Source: DATKZH01 sp964505295 (GTDB lineage Bacteria; Planctomycetota; Planctomycetia; Pirellulales; Thermoguttaceae). From it: a DNA stretch of 5,605 nucleotides. The position numbers were made by a program, and so were the translations under genes. Positions within the stretch are counted from its first letter, which is position 1. Each line of letters starts with the position of its first letter. This document shows, piece after piece, positions 1-5,605 of the stretch. The notes below the pieces were generated by a model. That model saw only the letters and a program-made list of their open reading frames with translations, was not told where the DNA came from and searched no databases. The DNA lies in assembly GCA_964505295.1 (NCBI GenBank), contig CAZDHR010000447.1, positions 1 through 5,605 of the forward strand, read 5' to 3'.

Positions 1-40
1 GCCCTAAACTCTAGCACATAGCCAAAGCTCAACGTCGTCC

Positions 41-81
41 TGGCGCAAAACAGTCTGATCCAGCGACTGTTGACAGTGCCA
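41..81. repeat. Dyad repeat downstream of glpF (possible weak terminator)
   Basis: A 7-base inverted repeat, AACAGTC at 49-55 and GACTGTT at 65-71, encloses a 9-base loop. Short outer arms TGGC (41-44) and GCCA (78-81) frame it. On the minus strand it lies about 25 bases after the glpF stop, and the stem runs into four T's (complement of 47-50), so it could act as a weak intrinsic terminator. The T run is short and the stem is not GC-rich, which makes termination doubtful. Bases 53-69 recur exactly at 2243-2259 inside the large gene, so it is better read as a copy or relic of a dispersed repeat that may have a terminator role. Confidence 0.45.
53..69 (-). repeat. 17-base repeat core, copy 1
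   Basis: These 17 bases (minus strand CAGTCGCTGGATCAGAC) are identical to the minus-strand sequence of 2243-2259. The flanking base differs on both sides, and the surroundings cannot be aligned. Chance identity of 17 bases within a 5.6-kb window is unlikely. Both copies lie in the same orientation relative to the genes, and both sit at the centre of a dyad structure. This suggests a shared repeat family rather than a gene-derived match. Confidence 0.6.
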
Positions 82-104
82 TTCGGCTGCGCCCCCTTTT
101 CGTT

Positions 105-842
105 CTACGCCCCGCCGACGGGCGTCAGTCCGGTGAACAGGAGGTGGTACAGCACCGCGCCGATCACGCCGCCGATGAGCGGGCCGACGATCGGGACCCA
201 GGCGTAGCGCCAATCGGAGTTGCCCTTGCCGGCGATGGGGAGGAGGGCGTGGGCAATGCGCGGAGACAGGTCGCGGGCCGGGTTGATGGCATAGCCGGTG
301 GGGCCGCCTAGCGAGAGGCCGATGCTGAAGACCAGGATGCCGATGGCGTACGGCCCGACGCCGCTTCCGATCTCGTTGTTCGTGTTGAGGATACCCAGCA
401 CGCCCATCAGGAGCACGGCCGTGCCGATGATCTCGCAGATCAGGTTGCCCGGCCAATTGCGGATCGCCGGGCCGGTGCAGAACACGCCCAGCTTGGCGCC
501 GGGATCGGAGGTTGCGGGCCAATGGGGCAGATAGGCCAACCAGACCAGCACCGCGCCGAGGAAGGCGCCGAGGAACTGGGCGACCAAATAGACGGGCACC
601 TGGGCCCACGGCAGCTCGCCGATCGAGGCCAGACCGATCGTTACCGCCGGGTTGATGTGCGCCCCGCTGGCCCAGCCGGCGATGTACACGCCCATCGCCA
701 CCGCGAATCCCCAGCCCGTGGCCACCACGATCCAACCCCCGTTGTGCGCCTTCGATTTGGCCAACGAGACGTTGGCCACCACGCCGTCGCCCAAGAGGAT
801 CAGGATCATCGTGCCCACAAGCTCGCCGGTGAAGATGCTCAT
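105..842 (-). CDS. glpF: Aquaglyceroporin, glycerol uptake facilitator (MIP family)
   Basis: This is a 245-residue inner-membrane channel of the major intrinsic protein family. It probably passes glycerol and other small neutral solutes by facilitated diffusion. Six membrane segments can be seen at about 2-24, 35-57, 82-104, 131-152, 163-182 and 214-236. Two re-entrant half helices carry the NPA boxes at 64-66 (SGAHINPAVT) and 187-189 (GYAINPARD). Asp191, directly after NPAR, is the mark of the glycerol-conducting branch rather than of water-only aquaporins. By comparison with E. coli GlpF (281 residues), the selectivity filter would be Trp44, Tyr184 and Arg190, with Tyr where E. coli has Phe. 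The Met at 842 is chosen because the first helix starts there and GAGG lies 8 bases upstream. An in-frame Met at 962 would add 40 polar residues unlike any family member. No glpK or glpD is in the window. The family is certain and glycerol as substrate is likely. Confidence 0.93.
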   Translation of the reverse strand: MSIFTGELVGTMILILLGDGVVANVSLAKSKAHNGGWIVVATGWGFAVAMGVYIAGWASGAHINPAVTIGLASIGELPWAQVPVYLVAQFLGAFLGAVLVWLAYLPHWPATSDPGAKLGVFCTGPAIRNWPGNLICEIIGTAVLLMGVLGILNTNNEIGSGVGPYAIGILVFSIGLSLGGPTGYAINPARDLSPRIAHALLPIAGKGNSDWRYAWVPIVGPLIGGVIGAVLYHLLFTGLTPVGGA

Positions 843-982
843 TGGGAAGACCTCGTGCTGGTGTTGCGTGTCTGCGGAAACGCGCGATCGCGTTGTCTTG
901 ACAGGACTGTCGTGCAGGGCGAAGCCGCAAGCGGCTACGATGGGCTTGCCGACGCTCTGCACGCGTGCCGAGCCGGCTCAAT
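843..982 (-). other. Intergenic gap between the large gene and glpF
   Basis: This 140-base gap separates the stop of the large gene from the glpF start. It holds several small perfect dyads: CGCGATCGCG at 883-892, GACAG/CTGTC at 900-904 and 907-911, AGCCGC/GCGGCT at 923-928 and 931-936, and GAGCCGGCTC at 970-979 on the opposite strand. None is followed by a T run in the minus direction, so no intrinsic terminator is supported. I see no convincing -35/-10 pair for glpF. Co-transcription with the large gene, or an unrecognised promoter, are both possible. Confidence 0.4.
851..854 (-). promoter_or_regulatory. Ribosome binding site of glpF
   Basis: GAGG on the minus strand is separated by 8 bases from the ATG at 840-842. 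It supports that Met over the upstream in-frame Met at 962. Confidence 0.7.
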
Positions 983-3900
983 CTAATCCTTCGGCGAGTC
1001 GGCGACCAGCTTGAACCGGATTTGGGGCTCGATCGGCTCGTCGAACGGCACGAGGGTCCCCTCGGCGTGGGGCCAGTCGGGCGGTTGCGTGTAGACGGTC
1101 GTGGTGATCTGCGACGACGCGGTGCGCCCGTCGGCCAGCTCCAGCTCGATCCAGAAGCGGCCGATTTTGAACGAGTCGCGGCCCGGGTTGTCGATCTTCA
1201 GGTCGTTCCACTCGTCGAGCGTGGCGATGGCCTCCGAGGTCAGCTCCAGGGCGGCGTCGCTCCAGACGCCCTGCCCTTCCTGGCCACCCGCCCCGGGAAT
1301 CGGCCCCAGCGCGACCCGGTTGAGGATCGCGTCGGAGACATACTGTCCGCCGCATTGGAGCCCGATGCCTTGGTAGTGGAGGATGCCTTGCTTGGCGGTC
1401 CGCAGGTCGTCGAGGGTGAGGTTCGCCAGTGGAGACGGCCCTGGCTGGCGCGGGAGCTCGATTTGGCGGTCGTGGACCGTGATACCCAGCGCCGGCCCGA
1501 GCGTCTCGATCCGCATGCCCGTCCAGCAGGCCCAGTCGCCGGAGGAGTTGTCGCCCGGGCCGACGTCGCTCACCAGCTTGATCCGCACCGGCTTCCCGGC
1601 CCAGGCGGAAAGGTCGGCCTCCAGCGGCGTCCAGGCGTGCTCGATCCACTGCTTCTCGGCGACGACCGTCTCGGTGCCGTCGGCATCGACCACGGCCACG
1701 CGGAACAGGATGCCGTCGCCCGGATCGCTGCCGTCGGCCTTGCCGATCTCGCAACGGAGGGCCGCGTTGGGCGTTTTGGGAAGCTCCACCGGCTCGAATC
1801 GGGCGAAGGTGTATCCCACGCCGCCGACGTACGGCGGGTGCATGAACAGGCACTTCCTGGTCTCCCCGGCGCACGCCCGTTCCGTCCAAAGGGCGTGGGC
1901 TCGCGTTTCATCGCCGAGCGGCTTCTCGGGCCCGCCTCGCAGGCGTTGTCCCGTTTCAAAGCGATCGGAGAGCGTGGCGATGGACATGATCGACTCTTCG
2001 GCCTTCAGCCACCACGCCTGCTCGTGCACCAGGTCGCCGGCGGCTACCTTCAACGGAACCTCCCGGACCTCCTCCGTCTTGGGCTTCTGGAACGGGAACT
2101 GAAGCTGCACGATTGTCTCCGGGACGAGCTTGACGCGCTGCGCCTGGCCACCCAGCGTCACCTCGGCCTCGGCGGCTGAGGGCTGGTGCGGCGTGAGCTC
2201 GAGGATCAGTCCCGTAGGGTGCGTGCTTGCACGCACGTGCTTGTCTGATCCAGCGACTGATCCGGCGACGGGCGTGCGTGCAAGCACGCACCCTACGTCG
2301 ACGCTCAGCTTCGCGCTCACCAGCGGCAGCACCGTGAAGTCGATCCAGGCGTCGTCGAATCGCTGCCAGAGCTGCTCGCCGGGTGTCGCATCCGGCGGGA
2401 CTCGGAACACGTGCTCGGTGCGGCCCGTGACGCGGACGGTCTCGCCGGGCACGACCGCCACGCGCTCGCACGTCAGGCTCACCTCCGGCGGGTCTTCCGG
2501 CTCGAGCCGATAGCTGAACGCGTCGGGCACCGGCGTGACGTAGACCAGCCCGCGGCTTACGCGCGTCTCGGCCGGCCCCATTTCATTGGCTTCCTTATCC
2601 AGGGCGATCGCCCTTGCCGCACGGCCCTCGAGCGAGACGGCGAACGTGGCGCACTTGCCCACGGGAATCAGTTCCACGCTCCCGTCGGCCCGCTTGTGGG
2701 CGATGAGCTGGCCGTCGCAGGCGGCCTTGTCGAACCGGGTGAACTGTCCGCGCCCGTCGGCGTAGACGTAGGCCGGCGAGTCGACGTAGTCGGCCCGGTG
2801 CCCGTCGACGATCGCGCTGGAGGCGATCAGCTTGCCCTCGCGCGTATCCACGGCGTACCACCCGTTAGGCGGCAGCTCGGCCTCGGCCGTCTTCCAGGTC
2901 TCGGTGGGATGCCCGTTGACGACGACCTTCAGGCCGCTGGAGTAGGTCGTGGCGATCTGCGAGCGCCGGAAAGCCCCGGTGCCCACGGCCGCGCTCGTGT
3001 CGAGCAGGTTGCCCTTCTCGTCTGCGTAGCGAATGTCGGTCGCCGTCTCTTGGGCGTAAAGGGCATGGACCTGCTGGAGGTTGAAGTAGCTCCGCACGGC
3101 GCTGGGCATGCCGCCTTCCAACACGAGGAACCCGGTGTGTCCGAAGGCCAGCGTGGCGGCCAGGAAGCGGTCGAGCCGGGCTTCGCGCTCCTGGGGCGTG
3201 TTGCCGAGCCCTTGCCGGCGCCCGTAGAACATGCCGAGGTTCCCCATGCCGAAGTTGCAGCACAGGGGGTGCAGCTTGCGGAGGTCGAAGTCGACGAGCC
3301 AGGGGTTGACGTCGAGGTGGGCCTGCTGGTCCTGGCCGTAGTTGCCGTCGGTCAGACCGCAGTAGTACCAATGGTTGTTGCCCTCGCTGTAGACCGGCCC
3401 GTTCCACGTCTTCTTCTGGTGGAGCATGATCTCGCCGTAGGCGTAGAGCGTGGCGGCGAACGTGCCGGCGCCGGGCACCCGGGCGTCGAAGTCGCAGTAG
3501 CTCCACGGGCGGACGGCCGTGTGGACGTCGCAGTACGCCGTGTCGAGGTGGAACTTCTCCTGGATGATCGGGGCCAGCCGGGCCTCGAGCTCCACGGCCC
3601 GCGACGGTTTGGGGTTGTAGCATCGCGCCCACGCCGTGCGCCAATCGCCGTCCGATAGCCGCGTGACGTAATCCTCGTCCCAATGCTCGTTCACCGGGGC
3701 GTAATCCGTGTAGTTGTTGTAGATGCCGTAGCGAAAACCCAGGGCGCGGATCTTTCGGGCGTACTCGGCCTGGCCCTCGTCGCCGCCTTTGCCGGGCGCG
3801 GCCCGGGTGCGGAGCGTGAAGCTCTCGCCGCCGTCGCGCCAGCCCGTCTCGTGGTCGGTGATCACGACCTTGGTCATGCCGTGCCGGGCGACCTCTTTCC

Positions 3901-5422
3901 ACGTGGCGTAGTCCCGCTCGCGGTTCGAGGCCCCGTGCGCCCGCCACAAGCGCTCGCCGGCCACGTGCATCCAGGGCGACTTGGGATTGGCCACGTTGGG
4001 CAGCACCTCCTCGAACCGCGGCGAAACGGTGAGAAACAGGCGCTCGAAACAGCCGTTGCGCCGGCCGTCGGTCTTGGGCAGGTAGCGGGAGCCGCCGTTG
4101 TAGGTCGCTCCTTCGTCCGAAACGGCATTGGCCGCCCAGAGCTCCGAGGCGTTCGACCGGTAGTAATCGACCAGGCCCATCAGAAACAGCGGCTTCTCGG
4201 CCGGACCGACGACCAGAACCGCAGGGCGCTGGCTTCCACCGGTGAGGTACGGCAGCGTGACCAGGCGCGCGTCTTCCACGCCGACGGCCTTGCCCGTGCG
4301 AAACTCGCCGATCTGGCCGCCGAGACACTTCACGTCGACGACCAGCGACTTCTGCCAAAGCCGCAGCGTGTAGGTTGCCTCCGTGCTCAGTTCGCCGAGG
4401 GTGCAGCGCCAGGTGGAGACGACCGTATCGCCGTCTCGGGAACACCGCACGAGTTCGGTCTTTTCGGGCGGCTGGCATGCGTCGGCGTCGGAGGCGAAGT
4501 AGACGCCGCCGTCGACCATCGGCTGGAACGGGCCGCCGCGGCCCTCCCACTCGGCCGTCACGTCGCCGAGCGTGCCCGTGGCCGGCTTGTAGCGGTAGAC
4601 GAGATGGCCGTCGTCGCCACGGTAGTGGAAGGCGTACTCGCCGCCCGACTCCTCCAAGGCAACCTCGAACCGGTCGGTGAGGTTGTCGGGGAGGATGGTC
4701 TCTTCGCGGTTGGGAAACGGAAGTCGGCCGGGGCCGGTGTTCGTGCCGGTGGTTTGGCCTTCGGGCAGGTCGATGCCCCGTTTGGGGCGCGGCTCGAACT
4801 CGAGCGGCGGCAGCTTCTCCTGGTAGACGGCCAGGTTGTCGAAGTGGAGCAGGCGATCCTCCTCGTTACGACCGCCGGCCACTTCGATCGCCTCCAGGGC
4901 CGCCCCGCCTTCGAGCAAGGCCAACTGGTCGGCGCTGAGCCGGCGGTGCATCACCCACCACTCCCTCCAGCGGACCCTGCCCAGGGAAACGCGAACCAAC
5001 TCGCCGCCCGCTCCCCGGAACACCACGCGGATCTCGACTTGCGGCGTCTTCTTGTCCGGCACCCAGGCCCAGTTGTTGCCGTAGACCCAAAAGTTGATGC
5101 AGTCGAACGGCGGCTGGACGGGGACGGGCTTGGGGGGCTTGACGGTCACCGTCGGGCGCGAGCCGGTGCCCCGGTAGGTGAGCGTGCCCACGTATTTGCC
5201 CCAAAGCTGCTGCTGGCGCGAGCGGGCGAAGGTGGCTTTGGCGTCGACGCACTCGACGGTCCAGCCCTCCAGGTCCTCGAAGTCCAGAAGCGGCGCCCGC
5301 GTATCCTCGGTCCGCCCGGCCCAGACCATCTCATAGGGCCGCTCGCCGACGGGCTCCTCGGCGGGCGCAGACACGGGCAAGAGGAGCCCGGCCAAGCAGG
5401 GCAGGATGCTCTTCGCGTTCAT
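983..5422 (-). CDS. Large secreted multi-domain protein, putative glycoside hydrolase
   Basis: This 1479-residue protein is probably exported. Residues 1-21 form a Sec signal peptide (Lys4, hydrophobic 6-17, likely cleavage after Ala-Pro-Ala21). Cys9 follows Pro, so it is not a lipobox. By eye the domains are a jellyroll-like beta-sandwich with many aromatics at 45-205, a mutarotase-like beta region at 245-475, a TIM-barrel-like region at about 484-800, a beta domain at 820-975, and further beta-sandwich modules at 980-1125, 1150-1310 and 1340-1455. The barrel holds ITDHE (521-525), YGIYNNYTDY (565-574), YCDVH with Asp632, VYSEGN with Glu680, and YYCGLTDGNYG (686-696). An Asp on one barrel strand and a Glu 48 residues later recall the nucleophile and acid/base pair of GH101/GH129-like enzymes. 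That is inference and the family is not assigned. ATG at 5422 is preceded by GGAGG at 8 bases and begins the signal peptide. An in-frame Met at 5485 is rejected because it would bury that peptide. Residues 1043-1070 are encoded by a palindromic repeat. The role may be polysaccharide or glycan breakdown, but the substrate is unknown. Confidence 0.85.
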   Translation of the reverse strand: MNAKSILPCLAGLLLPVSAPAEEPVGERPYEMVWAGRTEDTRAPLLDFEDLEGWTVECVDAKATFARSRQQQLWGKYVGTLTYRGTGSRPTVTVKPPKPVPVQPPFDCINFWVYGNNWAWVPDKKTPQVEIRVVFRGAGGELVRVSLGRVRWREWWVMHRRLSADQLALLEGGAALEAIEVAGGRNEEDRLLHFDNLAVYQEKLPPLEFEPRPKRGIDLPEGQTTGTNTGPGRLPFPNREETILPDNLTDRFEVALEESGGEYAFHYRGDDGHLVYRYKPATGTLGDVTAEWEGRGGPFQPMVDGGVYFASDADACQPPEKTELVRCSRDGDTVVSTWRCTLGELSTEATYTLRLWQKSLVVDVKCLGGQIGEFRTGKAVGVEDARLVTLPYLTGGSQRPAVLVVGPAEKPLFLMGLVDYYRSNASELWAANAVSDEGATYNGGSRYLPKTDGRRNGCFERLFLTVSPRFEEVLPNVANPKSPWMHVAGERLWRAHGASNRERDYATWKEVARHGMTKVVITDHETGWRDGGESFTLRTRAAPGKGGDEGQAEYARKIRALGFRYGIYNNYTDYAPVNEHWDEDYVTRLSDGDWRTAWARCYNPKPSRAVELEARLAPIIQEKFHLDTAYCDVHTAVRPWSYCDFDARVPGAGTFAATLYAYGEIMLHQKKTWNGPVYSEGNNHWYYCGLTDGNYGQDQQAHLDVNPWLVDFDLRKLHPLCCNFGMGNLGMFYGRRQGLGNTPQEREARLDRFLAATLAFGHTGFLVLEGGMPSAVRSYFNLQQVHALYAQETATDIRYADEKGNLLDTSAAVGTGAFRRSQIATTYSSGLKVVVNGHPTETWKTAEAELPPNGWYAVDTREGKLIASSAIVDGHRADYVDSPAYVYADGRGQFTRFDKAACDGQLIAHKRADGSVELIPVGKCATFAVSLEGRAARAIALDKEANEMGPAETRVSRGLVYVTPVPDAFSYRLEPEDPPEVSLTCERVAVVPGETVRVTGRTEHVFRVPPDATPGEQLWQRFDDAWIDFTVLPLVSAKLSVDVGCVLARTPVAGSVAGSDKHVRASTHPTGLILELTPHQPSAAEAEVTLGGQAQRVKLVPETIVQLQFPFQKPKTEEVREVPLKVAAGDLVHEQAWWLKAEESIMSIATLSDRFETGQRLRGGPEKPLGDETRAHALWTERACAGETRKCLFMHPPYVGGVGYTFARFEPVELPKTPNAALRCEIGKADGSDPGDGILFRVAVVDADGTETVVAEKQWIEHAWTPLEADLSAWAGKPVRIKLVSDVGPGDNSSGDWACWTGMRIETLGPALGITVHDRQIELPRQPGPSPLANLTLDDLRTAKQGILHYQGIGLQCGGQYVSDAILNRVALGPIPGAGGQEGQGVWSDAALELTSEAIATLDEWNDLKIDNPGRDSFKIGRFWIELELADGRTASSQITTTVYTQPPDWPHAEGTLVPFDEPIEPQIRFKLVADSPKD
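2243..2259 (-). repeat. 17-base repeat core, copy 2
   Basis: Identical to 53-69 and in the same orientation. It occupies the loop of the 25-base inverted repeat, whereas copy 1 is flanked by a 7-base stem of different sequence. The two sites therefore share a core but not their arms. Confidence 0.6.
2246..2269. repeat. 12-base tandem repeat in the loop of the palindromic element
   Basis: TGATCCAGCGAC (2246-2257) is followed directly by TGATCCGGCGAC (2258-2269), with one difference at the seventh base. Twelve bases are four codons, so the large protein carries the tandem tetrapeptide seen in VAGSVAGS. The first unit lies within the 17-base core shared with 53-69, which carries only one unit. 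This suggests a slippage duplication within this copy. Confidence 0.7.
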
Positions 5423-5430
5423 GGGGTGGG

Positions 5431-5435
5431 CCTCC
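5431..5435 (-). promoter_or_regulatory. Ribosome binding site of the large gene
   Basis: GGAGG on the minus strand lies 8 bases before the ATG at 5420-5422. It fixes the start at the Met that opens the signal peptide, rather than the in-frame Met at 5485. Confidence 0.75.
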
Positions 5436-5488
5436 ACGGGTTGGCATGGCGTCGGCAGGGTGGCGCGAAGCGTACGGCCACGCACCCG

Positions 5489-5517
5489 ATCTTGACGCGA
5501 CGGGCAGGCGGCGTCAA
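5489..5517 (-). promoter_or_regulatory. Possible sigma-70-type promoter of the large gene
   Basis: On the minus strand TTGACG (5512-5517) is followed after 17 bases by CAAGAT (5489-5494). The -35 box matches the consensus at 5 of 6 bases and the -10 box at only 3 of 6. Transcription would begin near 5482 and give a leader of about 60 bases. Spacing is ideal but the -10 is poor, and in GC-rich DNA such pairs arise by chance, so this is a candidate only. Confidence 0.3.
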
Positions 5518-5518
5518 G
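5491..5518. promoter_or_regulatory. Perfect 8+8 inverted repeat over the candidate promoter (operator candidate)
   Basis: CTTGACGC (5491-5498) and GCGTCAAG (5511-5518) are exact reverse complements with 12 bases between them. The repeat covers the candidate -35 box and half of the -10 box, so a dimeric repressor bound here could block transcription of the large gene. The arms are not a binding site I can name. Because the palindrome puts TTGACG on both strands, it also weakens the promoter call. Confidence 0.35.
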
Positions 5519-5564
5519 CAGGCGGAGCGGAAACCGGCGGAGGGTACAGAGCGTGTGGGCTGCT

Positions 5565-5585
5565 AAAACCGGCCGTCATTGACGG
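5565..5585 (-). terminator. Weak hairpin with T run, possible terminator of a gene beyond the window
   Basis: On the minus strand a 5-base stem CCGTC/GACGG (5573-5577 and 5581-5585) with a 3-base loop is followed, after CCGG, by four T's (complement of 5565-5568). It could end transcription of a minus-strand gene upstream of the window. The stem is short and the T run is displaced, so confidence is low. An outer pair AAAACCG (5565-5571) and CGGTTTT (5599-5605) also flanks it. Confidence 0.2.
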
Positions 5586-5605
5586 GGCACATCGAGTTCG
5601 GTTTT

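Larger units (their letters stand above)
2213..2297. repeat. Palindromic repeat element inside the large gene, translated in frame
   Basis: Arms 2213-2237 and 2273-2297 are perfect reverse complements over 25 bases around a 35-base loop. The outermost bases read CGTAGGGTGC inward from each end. The large gene reads through as 28 residues (Val1043 to Thr1070, VGCVLARTPVAG then SVAGSDKHVRASTHPT), rich in Ala, Gly, Ser, Thr and basic residues, unlike the alternating beta pattern on both sides (LPLVSAKLSVD before, GLILELTP after). One other minus frame through the element meets TAG in the outer arm. The 84 bases 2213-2296 are exactly 28 codons. It is probably a dispersed palindromic element that entered between the codons for Asp1042 and Gly1071. 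Insertion is inferred because no uninterrupted homologue could be compared. Confidence 0.8.

Noticed and set aside
883..892. CGCGATCGCG palindrome as a cyanobacterial HIP1-like marker
   Set aside because: It occurs once, and a single GCGATCGC in GC-rich DNA carries no lineage information. Nothing else points to cyanobacteria.
923..936. AGCCGC/GCGGCT hairpin between the genes as terminator of the large gene
   Set aside because: The loop is only 2 bases and no T run follows on the minus strand.
843..962. Upstream in-frame Met at 962 as start of glpF
   Set aside because: It adds 40 polar residues not found in the MIP family. The Met at 842 begins the first helix and has GAGG 8 bases before it.
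4..981. 325-codon minus-strand frame overlapping glpF
   Set aside because: It is in another frame of the clear MIP-family gene, and its product is Arg/Pro/Gly-rich with no membrane segments. The NPA motifs are in the glpF frame only.
2213..2297. Intrinsic terminator or CRISPR-type repeat at the large palindrome
   Set aside because: No T run follows either arm, the reading frame continues for more than 400 residues beyond it, and there is no regularly spaced repeat array.
5423..5485. Upstream in-frame Met at 5485 as start of the large protein
   Set aside because: It would place 21 residues before the signal peptide and overlap the candidate -10 region. The Met at 5422 has a GGAGG at ideal distance.
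3683..5566. 627-codon open frame on the plus strand, and similar ones at 965-2179 and 2411-3658
   Set aside because: They are antisense to the large gene and their translations are rich in Arg, Gly, Val and Leu without domain motifs. They have no supporting ribosome binding site. Long antisense frames are expected in GC-rich genes.

Overview
This is a GC-rich window carrying two genes, both read from the minus strand. From high to low coordinates they are a very large predicted secreted protein (start at 5422, stop at 983) and a compact aquaglyceroporin of the GlpF type (start at 842, stop at 105). The high GC, a multi-domain exported sugar-hydrolase-like protein with appended beta-sandwich domains, and palindromic repeats all suit a free-living polysaccharide-degrading bacterium. 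My best guess is Planctomycetota (Pirellulales-like) or a relative in the PVC group. That is inference from protein style, not from a marker gene. The long open frames on the plus strand and in other minus frames are high-GC shadows of these two genes.

Layout. 1-104: region downstream of glpF, holding a small dyad repeat whose core recurs inside the large gene. 105-842: glpF-like channel with a good ribosome binding site. 843-982: 140-base gap without a convincing promoter or terminator. 983-5422: the 1479-residue protein, with signal peptide, N-terminal beta-sandwich, mutarotase-like beta domain, TIM-barrel-like central region with candidate catalytic Asp632 and Glu680, and several C-terminal beta domains. 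5423-5605: upstream region with a strong Shine-Dalgarno, a possible sigma-70-type promoter, a perfect 8+8 inverted repeat over that promoter, and a weak hairpin followed by a T run near the window edge.

The most unusual thing is at 2213-2297, inside the large gene. It is a perfect 25-base inverted repeat around a 35-base loop and is read through in frame as 28 residues (1043-1070). These residues look foreign to the surrounding beta-rich sequence, and removing exactly 84 bases would rejoin Asp1042 to Gly1071 in frame. Each arm is itself a hairpin, and the loop holds a 12-base tandem repeat. Seventeen bases of the loop recur exactly downstream of glpF (53-69). This looks like a palindromic repeat element that has entered a coding sequence and been tolerated as an in-frame peptide, comparable in principle to the Rickettsia palindromic elements.

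The two genes may be co-transcribed, but nothing shows a shared pathway. No glycerol kinase or other glycerol gene is in view, and the substrate of the large protein cannot be read from sequence alone.
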